Assembly (NCBI GenBank): GCA_021785125.1
Contig: JAJYGF010000024.1
Coordinates: 1-33,053, forward strand
Origin: a bacterium
GTDB lineage: Bacteria > Patescibacteriota > Minisyncoccia > Moranbacterales > UBA2206
Direction: 5' to 3'
Length of the DNA stretch: 33,053 nt
In this document: one piece after another, positions 25,078 to 30,559 of the stretch
Layout of the letters: each line of letters starts with the position of its first letter
How positions within the stretch are numbered: the stretch's first letter is position 1
Made by a program: the position numbers and the translations under genes
Notes under the pieces: model-generated
What the model was told of the DNA's origin: nothing
Database searches by the model: none
What the model saw: only the letters and a program-made list of their open reading frames with translations

Positions 25078-25105
25078 ATTATACCAGAAATCAAACTTTG
25101 GTCAA
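25078..25105 (-). promoter_or_regulatory. Promoter of the T-box-glyS operon
   Basis: Minus strand: TTGACC (25100-25105), 16-nt spacer, then a perfect TATAAT (25078-25083) preceded by TGG, i.e. an extended -10. It overlaps the last codons of the upstream U32 gene. Confidence 0.85.
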
Positions 25106-26401
25106 TTTTCTCCTTATTAATGCTTTTTCCGACAATGCCTTATCAAACCGCACGAAAAAGCGCTTGTCGTGTCCGCCGTGGGCTTCTTTAACTTCCTCCA
25201 TTTTGTGATTCAGAATTTTTTCGATCTTTATTTTTTCTGTCTTTTTCGGCGATACCGCCTCCAGCTTGTCTTTGACAAACATCTCGTTATGCATAAAGAC
25301 AATATTAAAAATTTTGCCGTTGATTTTCTTTTTGCCTTCGATCTGCGCCGCGAATTTATATTCCGTATCGCTCAGCTTCCCTTCAAAATTATGCTCCGGT
25401 TCGTTGCCCAGCAAAAAGCCTTTGGTGTAACCGCGATTGACCAAGTTGTCCAATTCTTTCTGCTGCTCTTTGATGATTTTTTGTAAAGACGCATTGCGAT
25501 GCGTCTCTATCGCGTCTACAATCTTGCGATACGCCCGCACGACGACCGAAAGATAATACACGCTCTTGGCGCGGCCTTCAATTTTCAAAGAATCCACGCC
25601 CGCCTCAATCAGATCTTTGATATGTGCTGACAGATTCAGATCATGACTGTTGAAAAAATATGTGCCGTGCCGATCCTCTTCCAGATCTATTTCAAATCGC
25701 TCTATATCATCTTTGACAGATGTTTCGTAAATCTTATCGGTCTGTAAATACTTCCAGCGGCAAGGTTGCGTGCAATCCCCCAAATTGGCGCTGCGACCGG
25801 TCATCCATTTGCTCAAGATGCAACGGCCGGAATAACTCATGCACATCGCCCCGTGGATGAAATATTCCAATTCCATCCTCGGCACAGCTTTCTTGATTTC
25901 GCGGATCTCTTCCAAAGTAACTTCGCGCGCCAAAACGATCCGCGAAACTCCCTGCTTAGCCCAAAATTTCACCGCTTCAATATTGGTAGCATTAGCCTGG
26001 GTAGAAAGATGGATCTCGACTTTCGGCAAGTATTTTTTGACGAGCATGATGATGCCCGGATCCGCCACAATCACGCCGTCGATATTCAAAGTATTCAAAA
26101 ATTTCAAGTGCTCTTTGATCTCATTCAAATGGATGTTATGTGCATATATATTCAAAGTGATATAAATTTTTTTCCTGTGCTTGTGCGCGTATTCCACCGC
26201 TTCCTGCAGAGTCTCTTTTGTAAAGTTGTTGATCCTGACGCGCAAGGAAAAATCAGGAATGCCGGCATACACCGCATCCGCTCCATAATGAATCGCGTAT
26301 TTAAGTTTTTCCAAGTTGCCCGCCGGCGCAAGAAGTTCGATCGTCTTCTTTTTGCTTTGGCGAGGCAAGCCCGCCGGAGCCAGCAGTTCTATCTTATTCA
26401 T
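25091..26401 (-). CDS. U32 family protein, likely tRNA uridine hydroxylation (TrhP-like)
   Basis: A 436-residue member of the U32 'peptidase' family; characterised members (TrhP, RlhA) hydroxylate RNA. The core begins TIELLAPAGNLEKLKYAIHY with GADAVYAG, and four cysteines lie in HGAMCMSYSGRC and GDCTQPC, the expected Fe-S ligands. The N-terminus is odd. The first 19 residues contain an extra IELLAPAG copy (residues 4-11), separated from the true one by LPRQSKKKT; the usual start of the family is the second copy. The ATG overlaps the tgt stop by 4 bp (ATGA), which supports the longer start. It is the last gene of the recO-tgt cluster. Confidence 0.88.
   Translation of the reverse strand: MNKIELLAPAGLPRQSKKKTIELLAPAGNLEKLKYAIHYGADAVYAGIPDFSLRVRINNFTKETLQEAVEYAHKHRKKIYITLNIYAHNIHLNEIKEHLKFLNTLNIDGVIVADPGIIMLVKKYLPKVEIHLSTQANATNIEAVKFWAKQGVSRIVLAREVTLEEIREIKKAVPRMELEYFIHGAMCMSYSGRCILSKWMTGRSANLGDCTQPCRWKYLQTDKIYETSVKDDIERFEIDLEEDRHGTYFFNSHDLNLSAHIKDLIEAGVDSLKIEGRAKSVYYLSVVVRAYRKIVDAIETHRNASLQKIIKEQQKELDNLVNRGYTKGFLLGNEPEHNFEGKLSDTEYKFAAQIEGKKKINGKIFNIVFMHNEMFVKDKLEAVSPKKTEKIKIEKILNHKMEEVKEAHGGHDKRFFVRFDKALSEKALIRRKLTKV
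26318..26392. repeat. Coding duplication with palindrome at U32 gene start
   Basis: Two 24-bp copies (26369-26392 and 26318-26341) both encode IELLAPAG and differ at four positions, all synonymous third codon bases. Between them lies a GC-rich inverted repeat, GGCG/CGCC with inner GGC/GCC (26359-26375). Confidence 0.75.
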
Positions 26402-27522
26402 AACTGACTATTATTCCGCAATTTCTGCATCAAGTCAAGATAGAATTTCAAGTTATGGACAGCCGCCAGACGCATGCCCAAAGGATCTTTGGATACGAAA
26501 AGATGGCGAAGATATGCCCGCGTGTGATTCTGGCACAGCTCGCAATCACAATTTGGATCAATCGGCGAAAAATCTTCCTGATAAATTTTATTGTTGATGT
26601 TTATCGTTTCATAGAAACCCTCTTCCAAATCGTCTCTCTTCCATAAAAATAACCTTCCGTGCCTTCCCTCCCTTGTGGGAATCACGCAATCAAACATGTC
26701 CCAGCCCAGCTCGGAAAACTTCACAATATCGCTTGGCGTGCCGACTCCCAGAGCGAAGCGCAGTTTGTCCTCCGGAATCATTTCCGCCGTTTCCCGGACC
26801 ATGTCTTCCATCAGATTCCCATGTTCATCGACGTGGCGCGCGCCGAAACCATAGCCGTCAAAATCCAGCTTAACCAATTCTTCGGCGCAATACCTCCTCA
26901 ATTTTTCATTTTTTCCGCCCTGGATAACTCCGAAGATCAACGGCCGCTCTTTATTTTTTATATTTCTAGATTTAATTTGTTTTTCATATTCAACCTTGCA
27001 GCGCTTAGCCCATCTGATCGTCCTTTTAACCGCATCCTTGGTCTTTGCTTCGGAATATGTGACCGGCGGCACATCATCTAAGACGACCATCATATCCACG
27101 CCCAGATCAAACTGGATTTGGATGGATTTTTCCGGCGTAAGCTCATGCATTCTTCCGTCCAGTGACGATTTGAAGATCGCTTTTTCATCGGTGATCTTAC
27201 CCATTTTGGGATTTTTGTGGATCAAAGAAAAAATCTGGTAACCGCCCGAATCCGACAGAAGCGGCTTCGGCCAATTCATGAACCTATGGATGCCGCCGCT
27301 CTGTTTGATAAGTTCTGTTCCCGGCTGGAGGTATAGATGATAGGTGTTCACGACCATTGGTCCCATTCCTATTTTCTTCAGGTCGTCTTTACTCAAAAAT
27401 TTCACAAATCCGCGCGTGGCGTCAGGCATAAAAAACGGAGTGTCGTTTTCTCCGTTTTTTGTTCTAAGTCTGCCAATCCGCAAATTATGATTCTTGCCGA
27501 TAATTTTGAATTTTTTCTCCAT
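26398..27522 (-). CDS. tgt: tRNA-guanine transglycosylase
   Basis: A 374-residue TIM-barrel enzyme exchanging the wobble guanine of GUN tRNAs for a queuine-type base. Asp91 (DSGGYQIFSL) and Asp278 (FDCVIPTR) match the two catalytic aspartates. Tyr95 and Gln201 (GVIQGG) are kept. The zinc site is Cys325, Cys327, Cys330 and His356. The base pocket differs: where bacterial enzymes read GGLAVGE (preQ1 contacts at the second Gly and Leu) this one has GARHVDE (227-233), and PTRNAR is PTREGR. The preferred base may thus differ from preQ1. No queuosine synthesis gene is in the window. It starts 2 bp after the surface-protein gene. Confidence 0.93.
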   Translation of the reverse strand: MEKKFKIIGKNHNLRIGRLRTKNGENDTPFFMPDATRGFVKFLSKDDLKKIGMGPMVVNTYHLYLQPGTELIKQSGGIHRFMNWPKPLLSDSGGYQIFSLIHKNPKMGKITDEKAIFKSSLDGRMHELTPEKSIQIQFDLGVDMMVVLDDVPPVTYSEAKTKDAVKRTIRWAKRCKVEYEKQIKSRNIKNKERPLIFGVIQGGKNEKLRRYCAEELVKLDFDGYGFGARHVDEHGNLMEDMVRETAEMIPEDKLRFALGVGTPSDIVKFSELGWDMFDCVIPTREGRHGRLFLWKRDDLEEGFYETININNKIYQEDFSPIDPNCDCELCQNHTRAYLRHLFVSKDPLGMRLAAVHNLKFYLDLMQKLRNNSQL

Positions 27523-27524
27523 TG

Positions 27525-29435
27525 CTATTGGACTTTTCCCCCGTTTATTCCGACCGTGCTATCTTCGGTAAGCATGGTAGTTTTTTTGCCTCCTTGCGCG
27601 GCCAGGTTTTCGCCGGTAAATGAATCCTTCGCCGTAAAGACGGCTGAATCCAAAAGATCGACGGCACTGCCGGACTGATTAGCTGATGGCGTGATACTTA
27701 TCTGGAAAGCCGTCTCACGCGGCGGATTCAAAATGCCGTCACCGGCCTTCATGTCGCCGATATTCCAGACCACCGTATTCGTCCTGTCGTTGTAGGTCAA
27801 GCTGGAATTATCGGCCGGATAGGTTTTTCCGGTAAAAGTTACGCCGGTCGGCAAAGTAATGACTGCTTGTCCTCCCGTCACATCATTGGAAACATTGGAC
27901 ACTTTCAGATGGATGGTATAGGAAGTTGTCTGGCCGACCGTCGGCGGGATCGGTCCGGAATTTGATATGAGCGGATCCGTATAATATCCTTTGACATCCA
28001 GCGCTATTTGGGAATTCAAGCGCAGATCCATCTCGTTGCCGGAAATAACCTTATCGGATGCCAGGGTCGATTGTATGTCCGGACTGTCGATCTTGGCCAC
28101 GCTTGAGATAATAAAATTTTTGTCGTTAATAGATTGCACCGGAATAGAATCTTTGACTTTTATGGAAAATTTTATAGTTCCGCCTTGGCCGGGGTCAAGA
28201 TTGGCCAGATTGGGATAATCGGACGCTTTCCAAGTTATCGTGTTGGTGCTTTGATCGAAAGCTCCGCCGCTATCCGTCGCCAGCGTAGAATAATCCAAAA
28301 CCGGACTGTCCAATTTTTCGGTTACAATAGCGTCGGTCACCCCGCTGACACTTTGATTTTTATAATTTATCTCGAACCGCAAAGTATCTCCGGCATTGAC
28401 ATCCAGATTGGCCAACCCATTCACCGTTTGGCCGATAGCCAACGGCGGCAAAATTATCTTGGTGGAAGTCGATTCATCGTTATAGCTCACAAATTGTCCT
28501 TGATTGACAGCACCGACATAAACTTTGATATTTTTAACCTGATTCACATCTCCTTCCAACTTGCCGCTCACCACGATTTTACCCTCCGCCCCGGCAGACA
28601 AGCGACCGACATACCAGACATTGTTGTTCTCCGAAACCGGAGGATCGGAATGTGAAAAAGTAAATCCAGCCGGATAATCGGCTTTTATTTCCAAATTGTC
28701 AAAATCCGATTCGCCTTCGTTTTTGTAGCTGATCTGATAATCCAGAGAGTCGCCGCTCGACAAATTTTGCGGTCCCATCACTTCGATCGAAACCGGAGTA
28801 GAAACGACGTTGACCCCCAGCTGCCCTGCCGCTTGGAACTGGCTGTTGAAATCGGAAGGGGTGTAGGTCAGATTCGCTTTGATATACATGAGCGTTCCTT
28901 GCGGACTGTATTCTCTTCCGCTGAAGACGATCTTGCCGGTGCCATGTCCCGCCACTTGATTCAGATCGGCGACACTGACTGTCGGACTTTCGTCATGGTA
29001 ATCCTTGCTGTCGTCCGGCTTGAAACTGTCCGGATGGGTTATGCGCAGGACCGCGCCGTTAAGCGAAGCGTTGTTATTGTTGTCATAGATTATCGTGTAA
29101 GTCAGAAGCTTTCCGCTAGCCGCTTGAGTCGAACCATCTACTGAAACCGTCACGCGATTTTCATTAAAAGACGCTTTGCGGACCTGATATATGGCGACAA
29201 GGATCAAGACTATGACTACAATAATGCCTACGGCTATCCCGCCGATTTTCAGCATTTTCTTCTTCTCCTCGGTCAGCCACGTCTTTTTTTCTTCCCAAGC
29301 ATCCGGCCGGACCGGATTTTCATCCTCTCTGCCGGCCGAATCGATCCGCGCGTCAAATTCGCTGGCTTCATGCCTGGTTATATCCTCATCCAATTCTTTC
29401 TTGTATAATTTGTTCTTTATGTCAAAAAGAGACAT
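27525..29435 (-). CDS. Membrane-anchored surface protein with DUF11-like repeats
   Basis: A 636-residue protein: a charged cytoplasmic N-terminus (1-60), one membrane helix (about 64-84) and a large extracellular part. The latter contains about four beta-sandwich repeats of the DUF11/isopeptide-adhesin kind. Each has a strand motif such as LTYTIIYDNN, LDYQISYKNEG, LRFEINYKNQ or TSYTIHLKVSN, followed by 'ITHP', 'ADYPAGF', 'EKLDSP' or 'LPTGVTF'. Composition is rich in Ser, Asn, Asp and Gly, and the topology is type II. Such proteins form surface stalks or bind other cells; that role is inference. It has its own candidate promoter after recO and lies 2 bp before tgt. Confidence 0.8.
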   Translation of the reverse strand: MSLFDIKNKLYKKELDEDITRHEASEFDARIDSAGREDENPVRPDAWEEKKTWLTEEKKKMLKIGGIAVGIIVVIVLILVAIYQVRKASFNENRVTVSVDGSTQAASGKLLTYTIIYDNNNNASLNGAVLRITHPDSFKPDDSKDYHDESPTVSVADLNQVAGHGTGKIVFSGREYSPQGTLMYIKANLTYTPSDFNSQFQAAGQLGVNVVSTPVSIEVMGPQNLSSGDSLDYQISYKNEGESDFDNLEIKADYPAGFTFSHSDPPVSENNNVWYVGRLSAGAEGKIVVSGKLEGDVNQVKNIKVYVGAVNQGQFVSYNDESTSTKIILPPLAIGQTVNGLANLDVNAGDTLRFEINYKNQSVSGVTDAIVTEKLDSPVLDYSTLATDSGGAFDQSTNTITWKASDYPNLANLDPGQGGTIKFSIKVKDSIPVQSINDKNFIISSVAKIDSPDIQSTLASDKVISGNEMDLRLNSQIALDVKGYYTDPLISNSGPIPPTVGQTTSYTIHLKVSNVSNDVTGGQAVITLPTGVTFTGKTYPADNSSLTYNDRTNTVVWNIGDMKAGDGILNPPRETAFQISITPSANQSGSAVDLLDSAVFTAKDSFTGENLAAQGGKKTTMLTEDSTVGINGGKVQ

Positions 29436-29471
29436 GGCTAATATCGATAATTTATTTATGTTTATAACGGA

Positions 29472-29500
29472 ATAATATCAAAAATAAAATTTTTAATCAA
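29472..29500 (-). promoter_or_regulatory. Possible promoter of the DUF11-like gene
   Basis: Minus strand: TTGATT (29495-29500), 17-nt spacer, TATTAT (29472-29477). It lies in the 91-bp gap after recO; the leader would be about 30 nt, without an SD. Confidence 0.5.
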
Positions 29501-29526
29501 TTGCCGCCGCAGCAACTTTCAAGCCT

Positions 29527-30234
29527 CTATGCCATCCAATTTATCGTCTCCTGGACGATAATTTTCAAATTGTTCACATCTCTCTTGTCCACTCTCAATT
29601 TGATCAGGCTTTCCAACTTGTTTTTCAAAAAGATACGGAGCAATTTTATGGATTCGTTGCTGATCGCCGTCTTATCATTTTCCGCCGGCTGGCATTTCCG
29701 GCACAATATTCCTCCACGCGAAGCACTGAAGCAATTTTTTTCCAGCGCCAGTTTTTTTCCGCAACGCACGCATCTTTCAACTTCGATTCGATACCCCATT
29801 TCATCCAGCACTTTGAAGACCAGGCCGAGAGTTACAATATCCGCTCCGTTTTCATCTTTCGCCAAATTTATAGTCTCAAGATATTTCTTCAACAAATCGA
29901 ACGTTACCTGATCTTTTTCCTCCTCGGATATGATCTTACCCAGGATTCTGAAGGCATAAAAGACACGGCCCGTGAGGACAAGATCGGACTTTATGTTGGA
30001 AAAATTATTGACGGCGATGGCTCCGGTAATCTTGCCCATCCCTCTGCTTTTCGCGGCAAAAATTTCAGCGAGGGTTACAGACTCCAGATTGCCGGCCAAT
30101 TTGGCGTTCGGCTTCCTGACGCCTTTGCCCAAGATGCGGATCTTGCCCGCTTCAAAGGTATAGATAGTATATATCCGGTCGGTTTCACCAACATCTTTCT
30201 TGCTCAAAATTATTCCTTGATATTTGTAGTCCAT
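29527..30234 (-). CDS. recO: DNA repair protein RecO
   Basis: A 235-residue RecO, the recombination mediator that loads RecA with RecR and anneals SSB-coated strands. The N-terminal OB fold begins YQGIILSKKDVGETDRIYTI, with GKIRILGKGVRKPNAKLAG. The C-terminal helical domain carries a zinc finger CVRCGKK and GGILCRKC. Length is normal. It is the first gene after the terminator at 30257-30298. Its ATG is 6 nt from a TAGAAT box, so the mRNA may be leaderless. Confidence 0.93.
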   Translation of the reverse strand: MDYKYQGIILSKKDVGETDRIYTIYTFEAGKIRILGKGVRKPNAKLAGNLESVTLAEIFAAKSRGMGKITGAIAVNNFSNIKSDLVLTGRVFYAFRILGKIISEEEKDQVTFDLLKKYLETINLAKDENGADIVTLGLVFKVLDEMGYRIEVERCVRCGKKLALEKNCFSASRGGILCRKCQPAENDKTAISNESIKLLRIFLKNKLESLIKLRVDKRDVNNLKIIVQETINWMA

Positions 30235-30240
30235 GCAATA

Positions 30241-30246
30241 ATTCTA
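30241..30246 (-). promoter_or_regulatory. -10 element of recO, predicted leaderless
   Basis: TAGAAT on the minus strand, six bases before the recO ATG, the same distance and box as at rsmI. The -35 region is poor (TTTTCT at 17 nt), so the promoter is less certain. Confidence 0.5.
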
Positions 30247-30256
30247 ACTTAATCCA

Positions 30257-30298
30257 AAGGAAAAGAAAAAGGCCGATCGTATTACGATTACGACGGCC
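30257..30298 (-). terminator. Rho-independent terminator of the ileS operon
   Basis: On the minus strand GGCCGTCGTA pairs with TACGATCGGCC (one bulged base, about 10 bp, 7-nt loop), followed by TTTTTCTTTT. It separates the ileS operon from recO. Confidence 0.9.
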
Positions 30299-30322
30299 GA
30301 ATTAATTCGGAACAATCGCGAT

Positions 30323-30559
30323 TCAACCGGCCCTTTTAAAACGCCTTTTCTCTATTTTCTCTTTTATGACGCCCGCTATCTGCCAGAGCAAATAGACGAA
30401 GACGGGCGCTATGGCCGCGACGATACTCACGGAAAAGCTATTTATCAGAATAAGCGTTTCCTTCTTCGGATTATATAGAAAAATATAATCCAAAATTCCC
30501 GCGCCGAGTCCCAGCGTCAAGGAAAATAAACCGAAAATTATTTCATTGAACTTCCTCAT
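30323..30559 (-). CDS. Small two-helix membrane protein, unknown function
   Basis: 78 residues with two hydrophobic segments (about 8-28 and 38-62) and a basic C-terminal tail (KEKIEKRRFKRAG). No family recognised. The ATG at 30559 lies inside the 3' end of ileS, with GGAG five bases upstream, so it overlaps ileS by 17 bp and is co-expressed. A terminator follows closely. The clear SD argues that it is a real gene. Confidence 0.7.
   Translation of the reverse strand: MRKFNEIIFGLFSLTLGLGAGILDYIFLYNPKKETLILINSFSVSIVAAIAPVFVYLLWQIAGVIKEKIEKRRFKRAG

Noticed and set aside
30297-30310. Palindrome CCGAATTAATTCGG next to the ileS-operon terminator
   Set aside because: Perfect but short, and partly built from the terminator arm; no link to a gene or regulator.
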